DNA of 64,000 nt from Puffinus mauretanicus. Its lineage: Eukaryota > Chordata > Aves > Procellariiformes > Procellariidae. The position numbers and the translations under genes are program-made. Numbering within the stretch: position 1 is the first letter of the stretch; each line of letters begins with the position of its first letter. The stretch lies in assembly GCA_023333565.1 (NCBI GenBank), contig JAJKFH010002983.1, positions 248,001 to 312,000 of the forward strand, given 5' to 3'. The notes beneath the pieces are model-generated. The model saw only the letters and a program-made list of their open reading frames with translations. It did no database searches and had not been told where the DNA came from. Below, in pieces: positions 26,901 to 38,900 of the stretch.

Positions 26901-29900
26901 ACTCTGTGTGCCAGGCTATGTTCCCATGGAAAGAAGGATGGGCACCACGACAATCAGCAGCGATCTTGGGGTTGCATGTGAGGACATAACATCACTGAAG
27001 GACAGGAAACGGTGGTACAAGGGAACAGCTCAGAAGAAAGGGTTTGGGGGGAAAGAAACAGTCTGATGTGGTTGACTGTCATGAGTATTAAAGCCTGCCT
27101 TTTAGATGTCCCTGCCTGCACATATATGGGAGCAGGCATGAGCAGAAGTGTGTGGGAATGGGCAGGTAGAGATCTCAGAAGCCAGCATTTGGTTCTGAAA
27201 GCCCTGTCCAGCTGCCATCTGCAGAGGCTCCAAGGGTGAGCAAGCCATGATTGGGGAGTTTGCAATCGACAGAGCAGCATGTACAGCATGGCTTGTTTGA
27301 AGGCTCCTGGCACCAGCACAGGACGTGGTGATGGTTTTTAACAGTGAGTTTGTATTATAAAAAGAACGCTGTCTCAAGTGAGATTCCCTGGGCAGAGGTG
27401 AAAGACATTCAGACAAGGACAGCGCTGCCCTTGTTGCTGCAGAAGTGAAACAGATGGGAAGTTCAGTGTGTCACCTTGAAAACACAGATTGTCAGAGCGC
27501 TGCTCCTTTTGTCCTTGCGAGCTCCCCTTGTCACTCCAGAAAGCTCTCTGGCATCTGATTTGGAGAGAGGAGGACCTTGGAAACATAATGAAACTTATAT
27601 TCTCATTCTTCTGCTCTTCGTGTTGGGGAGACAAAACTCACCCAGAGCAGGGACACAGAGGCATCCACAAGTGAGGAGTCTCACACTACTAATGGGAGAA
27701 CTGAGAGAAGCCTGATGCTGCCCAACCACTCGCTGCAGTGGCCAGTGTCAGGCATTAGCGTATGCTGTTAGTACATGTCCTCTCTGCTTGCTGCCTTTGG
27801 AGAGTGCTTGCACATGTCATGCTAGAAGCACGTTCCTGCCCACAAGCTGTGGGGACAAGTTGTGCATCAGATTTGAAAATTACTCTAAAATAAGGTTATT
27901 TTATTTCGTTATCTGAGTGTGGAGAGTGTCTCCAGACTTTTTGCTATTATTGAGCATGTTCCCTGGGACATGGAAGCTGCTGCTGGGAGCCGCCCAGGGT
28001 TTGTCAGAGATGTTTGCATGCTGGGAGGGATGCGTGGGATGTCGTGGAGAGGAAAATGCTCGCTTGTGCAGGGCTGTGGGGGTGTGGAGTTGCTGAACGC
28101 AGTTCTGTCTGAAAGAGGGATGCTTGGGCTGACCCCTGTTTTGCAGAAGAGAGGCTTCCTGGCTTGCCTCAAACTGCACAGAGCGACCTACCAGCTCTTG
28201 AAAGAAATACACCCCATTCCTGCGTCTCCTCCAATAACTCCCTAGATTTTCCTGAATTGCAGCACCCCAAAGAGTTTGCCTGTAATACTTGCTTTGCTTA
28301 CCTCTGTGATTGACAGCACGGACCCATCAGATTCACATCAGCCCACCTGAAATGCTGGCCATGCTTCCCAGGAAAGCAGCCTGCCTTTATTGTACTGCAA
28401 TGAGGGATTTGCTTGGAGGTGCAGAGGGAAGGGGGCTCTATAAATAAAGACAAATATCAGAACAATAAAAGCTAGAATGAGACTGGCTAGGATATTAATC
28501 TCTCAGCCCCACTGTTATTTGGGATTTTTCCAAGCTATCTCTCCAGCAGAAGAAAATGGAGGAACCTGTTTCCAGGTCTCTGTCTCCTCTATTTGGAGGT
28601 TTTCTTGTTGCTGTTGAATACAAGTGAAGTTGCAAACAACACCTTTAAATCCTTAATTTTACCCTAATTTAGGAAGACATCTAAGACATCTTCATCTTAG
28701 GGCTTTGCTTCTCTCTTTGGCATTTGTCAGGAAGCTGAGCTCTTAAAGAACACAGAGAAAGGCGCTCATAGATGAATAGGGAGGAACCATTGGGTACCAA
28801 CTCCTCTGTATCCCACTATTTGCACCCTTGAGAGGGGTTCAGCTGAACTGCACACACAAACTTGCTTTGAGCCATTTGAAAACGATCTTCTGGCAGTGCA
28901 CAGCTGTGTTTATTTGGTGCATAAGGTAACCTGAAAATACAAACTGCTAATTTCAAGTTGTGTCATGCTAACCCTGTGAGTTTAAGCTGTTAGTTGAAAC
29001 TGGGTGGCCCTAACTCATATCTGCTCTGAACCCAGGGTGGAACTTAGTATAGAGTAGAGTTCTTGGGGCCAAATCCAACTGAAAATATGGGCTGATTCCC
29101 CATGTGTGCACGTACACACAGAGGTGAGAGAGGAGGCACAGGGATGAGCTAACTGTGGCCAGGCTGGATGTCCTTGCTGTATCATCCTTGAGATCAGGAT
29201 GGGGAACAGGGAGGTGCTCCAGGGCCGTGAAGGTTAGGGCAGAGCGGCTGGGGCTGGGATCACCCAAGGAACAGGGCTTAGGGTAGCACACAATGAGAAC
29301 AGTGGCCAGCCCCCAACTCTCTTGTGCTGGGGACAGGCTGATTTCCGAACCTGTTTATTTTCTTTTGGATTAAAAAATTTGGGATTTTCTTTGAAATGAC
29401 TTTTCACAGGGAAATTCCATAGCTTTTCACTTAAACTATGTTTTTAAAAGTGAAAGGGTTTGAGAGTGCAGTTATTGTTATTGGTTTTTTTTTTCTTCCA
29501 AGATGAAATATTCTTGTCAACTCCACATCCCCTTATTTCCCACAAATGCTCTTTTACAGGACAGGGTTTTTTCAATTAAATGTTTTCAAATTTTACTGAA
29601 TTTTACCCAATGTTTCTGGAATTGGGTTTCCACCAGCATCTGTGCTGCCCACATGAGGAAAACAAGGACTGATCAGTGATGTGCGGCCGTGCCAGGTGAT
29701 GACAGTGACCAAGGGCCAGCAGTGACATGTTGAAAGGCTGAGTTGGACATGAGCCCACACAACTAGCAGCAGTGATGCTGCAGGGCATTCCTCAGCATTG
29801 GATAAACTCATGTGATAGTATTTAGGGTAGGCAGTCTTCAGTGTTTGCCTTATGGGTAGTTTGATTTATTATTTTATGACTGAAGTTTGATGTAATATTG

Positions 29901-32900
29901 CATGCATGCCAACATGTGTGCACTACCCGACGTGTGATCCAAATGGCACAACCTAACTCTTAGAGTGACTCCTCTTCTTTCGCTAGCTCCTTTTGTTGAA
30001 AACACTTAAAAAGCCCATGCTTTTCAGAGAAGTTAACAACCTCCATGTGTTGCACAGCAGATGGTACAGTAATGTTGGAGGCGTATTTTACAATAACCTT
30101 TTTCCACATGGGGAAATTGAGGTATTGAGAAGTCTCTTTCTGATGCTTGAGAATGAATCAGGAGCAGAGAGAAACTATAGGGGTGCAGGAGTTCAAGAAA
30201 CATCACTGCTGTAAGTTTGAGGGGCTGAGCTCATCCTGCCAAACTTCAGCTATTCAGCCTTGAGATCAGCCTGGACTCTTCTAAGGTCAGTAAGAGTGTA
30301 AGGCATTTCCAGAAGACAACTTGGACTTCTTCATATTGGGATCTCCCTCCAGAAGTACCTACCCCTCTCCAATGACTGCAGGGAACCCATGGTCAAACAC
30401 CTCCTATTTTAATCACCTTGGTCAGATGCCTACAGCTAAGTGGAATCTGATTAATGCTCAGAGAAAGGTCCGAGCACTGTCCTACAGCTAATCAGTGCAG
30501 AACTGCAGTCCTGCGAGGTTCCGCAGCATCAATGCAAACCACACCTGATGGGAACAGGTGCTAAAGTCTTCAGGAACTGTTCTGGTTTAACCCCAGCCAG
30601 CAACTAAGCACCACAGAGCCGCTCGCTCAGTCCCCCGCAATGGGATGGGGGAGAGAATCGGAAGGGTAAAAGGGTAGGAAGGCTCTGCAGAGGGACCTGG
30701 ACAGGCTGGATCGATGGGCTGAGGCCAACTGTATGAGGTTCAAAAAGGCCAAGTGCCGGGTCCTGCACTTGGGTCACAACAACCCCATGCAACGCTACAG
30801 GCTTGGGGAAGAGTGGCTGGAAAGTGCCCAGAGGAAAAGGACCTGGGGGTGCTGGTTGACAACCGGCTGAACATGAGCCGGCAGTGTGCCCAGGTGGCCA
30901 AGAAGGCCAATGGCATCCTGGCTTGTATCAGAAATAGTGTGGCCAGCACGACTAGGGAAGTGATCGTGCCCCTGTACTCGGCACTGGTGAGGCCGTACCT
31001 CAAATACTGTGTTCGGTTTTGGGCCTCTCACTACAAGAAGGACATTGAAGTGCTGGAGCGTGTCCAGAGAAGGACAACGAAGCTGGTGCAGGGTCTGGAG
31101 CACAAGTCTTATGAGGAGCGGCTGAGGGAACTGGGGTTGTTTCATCTGGAGAAAAGGAGGCTGAGGGGAGACTTCATCGCGCTCTACAACTACCTGAAAG
31201 GAGGTTGTAGCGAGGTGGGGGTTGGTCTCTTCTCCCAAGTAACAAGCAATAGGACGAGAGGAAATGGCCTCAAGTTGCGCCAAGGGAGGTTTAGACTGGA
31301 CATTAGGAAAAATTTCTTTGCTGAAAGAGTGGTTAGGCCTTGGAACAGGCTGCCGAGGGAAGTGGTTGAGTCACCATCCCTGGAAGTATTTAAAAGACGT
31401 GTAGATGAGGCGCTTAGGGACATGGTGTAGTGGGTATGGTGGTGTTAGGTTGACGGTTGGACTCGATGATCTTAGAGGCCTTTTCCAACCTTAACGATTC
31501 TATGATTCTATTCTATGATTCTGTGCTCCCAAAGGCTGGAGCATTTTTGTACAAATCTTGCCTCAGATAATTCTGGATGAAAATACATTTGTAAATGCCA
31601 ACATTTCCCAATGGGTTCCCAACCTAGAGGCAAGGGAGCCAGCTCAGCTAGGAAGTCCTTCTTCATGAATAGCTGTGCTTATAATAGCCACTGAAATTAG
31701 ATCAAACCACAGGACAGTGACAATAACAGCTCAGATTTTTCAGAAGAGCTGAATGACTTGTGCACTATACCTTTTGCAAAGGCTGGCTATGAATGGCACA
31801 AGAGGAGCTCTTTAATGCTGATCCCTTCTGAAAATCTGGGCTTGACAACAAATACTAAACCCCTGGGATAGCTGACCCTCCACTCTCCCGAAAAGTTGGC
31901 ATCGGTTATCCCAGACCTGAATGCTGAACTTTACAGTGGGACGTCTGACCTGAGCAGCCAGCCCAGAAGTGAGATCTCACAAGTGACTCCAGTTAGGAGT
32001 TAGAAACTGATAGTGGCATCTAACATGGATTTATCATTGCATTTTTGGTTGCTTTCTCCCACACCAGAGATATTGCTGAGGAGGAGCAATGTAAGCTCAT
32101 ACTGGCTCAAACAGGGTTTGCAGGGATGAGGGAGAATATGTCAAATGTTGTGTTATTTTGGCTCCAACAGCTGGCAAGGAAAAGAAAATGGCCCCAAGCA
32201 GAATAAAGTCAGCCTTCCCCATATATGTTGTTTTCTTGGGCTGCCATTACCCCGTCTTGTCCCTGCTGTGCCAATGCTTCTTTGCCCGCCTGTGGGCTCT
32301 ATTTCAGTGTTTCACAATCTGATCCATGCTTTCATCACTACATACCCTATGTCCAAGCAGTACCCAGTGCGATCCAGAGCATTCAAATGCTGGAATGGGC
32401 TCTCCCCACCTCCTGTTTTCAGGCAGTGGCCATGCTTCTGTGCTTGGCTTTGAGGGCTGCTGATATCCTAGCTTTGTGTCTTCTCGTGTCTGTTTTGAAT
32501 GAACTGTAGAGGCAACACCATCACTTTGAACATGCTGCATCTGTCCCGATCTAGAGATATGTTAGGACCTCATCCCCATCACCTTTGCTCATCCCTGTGT
32601 CTAACCAGGGTGAAGGATCAGCCCAGAGGGTGACTCAACTGCCTGATGGCAAATGCTCTTTTCTCATGATCTCATTCCTATGCAAGGGATGTTTTTGGTA
32701 CCAATCAGTCATCACCGGTTGGCTGACAGTGGAGCGAGGACAAGGAAAATGAATTGGGGAGTTGTGCACTGCCCTGCTCTGCCTCCTCAGGCAGGACATG
32801 CTGTCCAAGGGAGCGCGCTAAGAGTGCTGCATCTATTTTAACTGCATGGTTTGAGGAAGTTGGCTCTGAACCAGCAGCGAGGGCAGTGGGGGGAGGGTGT

Positions 32901-35900
32901 ACTGCGGTCATAAAAATTCCACCAAGATAAATCAATAGAGGGAGGAGGAGAATGGGAGGGAGAGATGGCAAAGTCAGACATTGTTCATCTCTGCCCACAG
33001 GAGAGAGGTAGCCAATGCCTCTGTGGTCATGGGGATTTAACAGGAGTGAAAGGGAGCAAAGTCCAAGTCAGAGAGGAGTTGTCAGGAGCAGGTGACAGCC
33101 TTCAGTGTGGGCTGGTGGAACTGGATTTGGGGGCCTGGTTCAGACAGCCACTGAGTGCCAGACATGTTCCTGCATGGCACTAATTAGCACCTTCTCAGGC
33201 AGGTTGAAAAAGAGGGTAAGGAGCAAATTGGCTTGCAGCAGCAAGCAGCAGAACGGTGGGCTAATGATGTGGACTACTGCCAGTCCAATCCAGACAGGTG
33301 CTGCCTGCCAGAAATGCTAGTTATGGGTGAGCTAGGACACTTTGTCTTTCACCAAAACCAAAGGTCCTCATTATGGTGGAAACTCTGTTTTCTGTCTGCA
33401 AAAGACTCAAGATTTTGAACTGGTTGCAGCAAGAGCTGGGTCCATAGCAGCCCCTGCCCCAGCTTCCTTTTCTAATCTTCAGCAAGGGGTATCTGCCCAG
33501 GAACCTTAGAGCCCCGTTTTTTCATATAAACCATTTACAGTATAAGTCCTGCAGCAAGGGATGGATTCTCACTAGGTTTATGCACAACACTACTATTGCT
33601 GTACGTATAAATCAGGTGTATGGAGCACTGCTGGGCTGTATCCTAATAAATAACAGAAAGAGCTGTCTGCTTGCCTTCTCTGGTAAGCTGGTGAGCAGCT
33701 TTCCTTGCCTGTGTTTGAAAGGTGTAGCTGAACTTAGGACTGGATTCAGCCAATGACCACACTGCCCCTTCATGCCTGTGCTTAAAAGGAGTGTTTGGCT
33801 TGAGCTGTCCATCAAGAAGAAGCCCAAGCCCTTGGTCTTGGCTTTCCAGTCATGGGTCAGGCCAAACATGCTATAGCTCAGCCCACCAGTCAACACACAG
33901 TCTTTGGCTCTTCCTAAGTGTGCCATGGATGTCCTGACCCCGAGCTAAAGATGAGCCTGGAAAGGTGTCAGTGGTCACCAACACCTGCTCCCAGACTTAA
34001 AAAGCAAACGTTCAGGCTGTAACTCCAAAACAGTGGCCTGCGGACCAGAGGACAGGGCTCTGCTTTGCCTGAATCCATCTCAGAAAGACATGTTCTTCCT
34101 TCTCTTTCACAGGAATACACCATTGATATCTTCTTTGCTCAGACGTGGTATGACCGGCGTCTTCGTTTCAACAGCACCTTGAAGGCCCTCACGCTGAACA
34201 CCAATATGGTGAGCCGCATCTGGATCCCAGATACCTTTTTTAGGAACTCCAAGCGAGCCGATTCCCACTGGATAACCACTCCTAATCAGCTCCTCCGCAT
34301 CTGGAATGACGGAAAAGTGCTCTACACGCTCAGGTACATCCAGCAGGCATTGTAGCTGGCTGCTGAGGTGAGGGAACAAGGAGCTGGTCAAAGTAGAGGA
34401 GGTCTCCAGATGCCCTGGGACAGAGTAGTGGAGATGTCTCCCAGTGCTGATGGGAGTACACATGCAGTACTGGTTGCAGAATGGGCTTCCTCTTCCCAGG
34501 ATGAAGGCTTCCAAAAGATCAAACTGTTCTTCCATATCATACCTAGAAAAAAGTCAAATCTACAAATAGTTTCCTAAACCAAAATCCTTTAAAAGTTTAT
34601 GTTGGTCAGTCCAGCTATTTCATTCTGATAATAAACATTTGGCTTTTGTTCCCATAAACTCTCACTCCCATAAATGAATCTGAAAAGCTCACTAAACAAA
34701 AAGGCTTTTTGAGTGTGAAAATTAGATGTTTTTTCTCACTTTGAAAATATCCAAACATATGTTTTGTTTTGCTGCTGGTTTGAAATGTTCATGCAAACAG
34801 ACTGATCTTCAACAAATTAGTGTTTCTGTCTCAAGGAAGCGAGAATCCCTCTGTCACATTGTGGTGTTGGAATCAAACCACCTTCACCACCACAAAATCT
34901 CAGCCTCCCTCTCTCTCTCTTCCTCTCTCAGGCTGACAATCGAGGCTGAATGTCTGCTCCAGCTGCAGAATTTCCCAATGGACACTCACTCCTGCCCTTT
35001 GGTTTTTTCCAGTTGTGAGTATACATATTTTAAAAATAGTTTTAGAAACCAAGTAGAGAAACTGCAGTAGAGTAAAACTCTTCTGGGGAGACCATCCTCC
35101 CTTTTAGCTACATTTTTCACCTAATGTCTATGACTCTCTTCCTGCACCATTACCCATCATGCCCTGAAGCATCCTCCCACTCCTGGGCTAGCAAAGGTCT
35201 TCAGGGACAGATTCACAGCGTCTCTGAGTTTCTCCTTAATTTGAGTGGATGGTTGGAGGTGATTATTTCACTGACCTTCTGGTCACTCTGAATATATCCC
35301 TTCAGCTGGCAGACAAATGGCACCTGTCCTGCCTTGCATCTTCCCCCTTCTCCCGCTCTCTGAGGGGACAGCTTGGCTTTCCAGACCTCAGCCCAGAGAT
35401 AGGGCCACTTTCTGCACCTGGTACTCAGACCTCCCCTCTCAGTCCCCACTTCTCCATTCTCATCAGCAGACAGGGCTGCCGATGTTGGCACATCTCCACT
35501 GGTAATTTTGCGGGGAGCCTTTCTGCACCAAGAGATTCCTGTCCTCATGCGTTGACTGGAAATCTGATTTAGTCATCTTAGCTCGGGTTCGTCTCTCCTG
35601 CTTCCCGTGCCACTGAAGAGATGCAGCTCACATGGCTCTGAGGTGCTTGAGAGGGAGGCAGCATGCTGAGGAGATACCGTCCCCTTGTCTCCCATCATCC
35701 CTCATTCTTTGCTAATTAACAGTACATGCCATACATGCTTGGTAATTAGAAACACGCTTTTAGTTAACTGCCAAGCTCTTGCTCCTTCCCTCCTCTAAGG
35801 AACTCCCTCGTAGGTGTCAAGGTCCCTGCTGAACAGTAGGTTTGTTTCTTTGTCAAGAAAGCCAGAGCCAGGAGAAGCCGTGCTCCAGCCTGCAGGAGCC

Positions 35901-38900
35901 AGGTCTCCTTCTCCATGGAGAATGCACCCGTTCTTTTCCATACTCCCAGGGTGAAGGGTACAGAGATAGTCAGAGCAGCCACAGCCATGCTACCTCCCAT
36001 GTTGGCAGCTTTGTATTCCTGGGGTACTCATGCCTGGGAAGGGGAGGTAGTCATGAGGAATGGTGAAGGCTCCATGCTGCCCCAGGGAGCTAAAACTCTT
36101 AAAGATTTCAGGTTGGGGGAGTCCTCTTACAACAACCCAAGTCTCATTCCCACCAGTGCAGTCCTTAGAAAGGCTCCGTTTCTAGCATTGCTTTTCTCAT
36201 CCCTAGGATTTGAAGCAAGGGGAGATGCTGTCCCTACTCCCATTGCATGTGGGGATGCCTAAGGGAATCTAAACAAAAGGCATGAGAAATACCTGCCTGA
36301 AAGCTTCATGTTTACAAAACAGCTAGAGAGAGATGCCAGTGCTTTTGCAGTCAGGGTGGTGAATGAAGTGGAGGCACAAGATGTACTCTTTAATTGATGT
36401 CCTTGCCCCTTTCCCCAGATGGTTACCCACGCGAGGAGATTATCTATCGCTGGAGGCGCTACTCCATTGAGGTCTCTGACCAGCGCACCTGGAGGCTCTA
36501 CCAGTTTGACTTCACGGGGCTGAGGAACACCTCAGAAGTTCTCAGGACTGGGGCAGGTGAGGCAAAGGGAGACAGCCCACAGAAACACCAGTGTGTTGGA
36601 GACCTCGTGGAAGGCAAAGGAATCATCAGACAGCCCCACAATGGTGGAGGAAGGTCACAACAGCACAGTTAGAGAAACATAAGAATGAAGGGATGGATCT
36701 TTGCTAGAGGGAGCAGAAGTGATGGAGACGACAGGTGAGGGGAAGATGAAGCAGGGGTAGGCCAGAACCACTGACATCTGTGAACTGTGGGGTGACAATG
36801 CTGATGTGAATGAAGCTATCCCTAACTGAAGGATCAGGAGGGAGAGAAGATGGAGTTCAGATCCCCTCTTGCTGCAGTATGTGCGTACTATGTGATCCCT
36901 GGGTGATGCTTATAATTGGAACAGGGGTGGGGAAATCAGAACTTGCAGGTCTCAATCTTTCCTTCTGTAAAGTTGTATGAGGCTGATGAACACCTGAATT
37001 ATGCTTTAAGAGACAGGAACAAGGCTGCATGTGTGAAGAAACCAGGGAATGGAGGCCCTTCAGCTCCTCCTCCTCACAATACTCACATCCCCTTTCCTTC
37101 CCACATACAACTGAGGAAAGCCTTTTTGGGTTCCTGCAGGTGGGGTGAGCTCATATTCTTAAGCCCTCTGAAGCAGCAAGTTCAGGTAGTGCTTCTCCCA
37201 CTCTACAGAAAGCTGCTGTTGCCAACACTGGCAGCCAGCCTCTAACACGGGTAGAAAGGCAGCACTAACCACGACAAGAAGTGGTGCAGTGAAAGTGTCT
37301 TGAATGCACCAGTGGCTCTCTGACATTTGTAATTCTCTTTCTGGTAATTGCTTGCAAGCTCCATCTTAACCCTAGAGCTGTCGGGTGGCTTGCTTCCAAT
37401 ACTCACTAGGAGCCTCTGAAAAAGAGGAAGAACCTCAGCTCCAAGTTGCCAAATGAGCAATTAGGATGTACAGCACCACATGACTTTTCCAGGGGCAGAA
37501 CCAGAGTTTTGATGAAAGCGATTGAAGGACACCTCCTTTGTCACAGCTCAGGTAGTTAGTTGGGAAGCCAGGCCATGTAGCCTGTTACAGCTAGATAGCT
37601 TCTATAGAAAAAAAACCCTTGCAGCAATCAGCTGAAGATGAATATTCTCTATAGTTTCTTCCCTAAAACTTTTCCAGGCGGTCTGTTTTTCACTGTGCCT
37701 GGACACACAGCCAGGCCAGTACAAATGCAGCCTGGTGGCCACACAGCCAGCCAGGCAGATAGCCAATTGGGGAACCACAAAGTCAGCTCTTAAATTATTG
37801 ACAAAGACATTAAGTCAGACAGCTACAGAGCCAGCCAGGTAGCCACAGAGTCCACTAGCCACAAAACCAGCAAGCCAGCCACAATGCCAGCAAGTCACCA
37901 AACCTACTCAGCCAGCCACACAGCTGTCCAAGAAGCTAACAATCTGGGCAGCCACAAAGCCAGCCAGAAAACCAGCCAGCCAGGCACTTAAAGCGACAAG
38001 AAAACCTCATCAGAAACACTCCAAATTCTGAAACTTTGCTCATTTTTGTGTTTTAGGAAGCCACATGTTATGATTTCAATGTCTCTGTTGCTTTTTCCTA
38101 GGGGAATACATGGTGATGACAGTTTCTTTTGACCTAAGTAGACGTATGGGTTATTTTGCCATTCAGACCTACATTCCCTGCATCCTGACTGTTGTTCTTT
38201 CCTGGGTTTCCTTCTGGATCAAGAGAGACTCTACGCCAGCCAGGACATCTCTGGGTAAGAGACAGGTTGTTGCATGTCTGATGCTTGTCAAACTCTGCAA
38301 GGCTAGCAGACTGGCGGTGTTGGAGTACAAAATCCCCTAAAGCACTTTGTCATTTTCTGGCATTATTCAGCTTACTGGAGGATAGTCCACTCTTCCATCT
38401 TTCTGTTTGTAACACCTATCCTCAAGCTCAACCAAATCTCCAGCTGTCCTGGCTTGGACTACTGGATTATTTCAGGATAGCACAACACTCTCATATCTTG
38501 ATCTGAGACCTGAACACAGTCTTTTCCAAGTTGACAATGTGGTATTCTCATGCGCCAAAAGGGAGAGGAAAGGGGTGAACTGTGGCATTGCAATGCTGGC
38601 CAAAGGGCTCCTGTCACATGCATGTATTCTGCATTTCCTCATAACTTTTCAGGGGCTTAGTGCAGGACCAGTGACATGAAGGTTGTAGGGTAATGAGCAA
38701 AGTTGCTTGGCCAAGCTCTGGCAGGACGTGGAAGCCCTGTAGGTACAGCCTTTCTCTTTCTGTGACTGATGGGGTCAGTCACACCACAGTGGAAGTCCAG
38801 GACTGCTCTGCCTATTGTCTAGATTTTCTCAGCAACCTCCAGTGGCTCTTTGAGGCAGGAAAAAGCTTATGTTGATGGAATCCTGCTCTAATAGGCGCTA

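Larger units (their letters stand above)
11714..34112 (+). other. GABRG4 intron 3, 22.4 kb
   Basis: This is by far the longest intron. It contains two CR1 fragments (17.0 and 30.7 kb) and an LTR piece (30.6 kb), listed separately. The rest is single-copy-looking DNA without recognisable exons or RNA genes. It includes A/T-rich stretches around 18.4-19.6 kb, 20.7-21.3 kb and 28.4-28.7 kb, and faint MIR-like pieces near 18345, 24900 and 30105. Confidence 0.85.

Noticed and set aside
30753..31430. 225-codon open frame that could look like a novel gene
   Set aside because: It is the RT C-terminal part of a CR1 LINE; the same protein occurs at 50101-50736 and 52835-53467.
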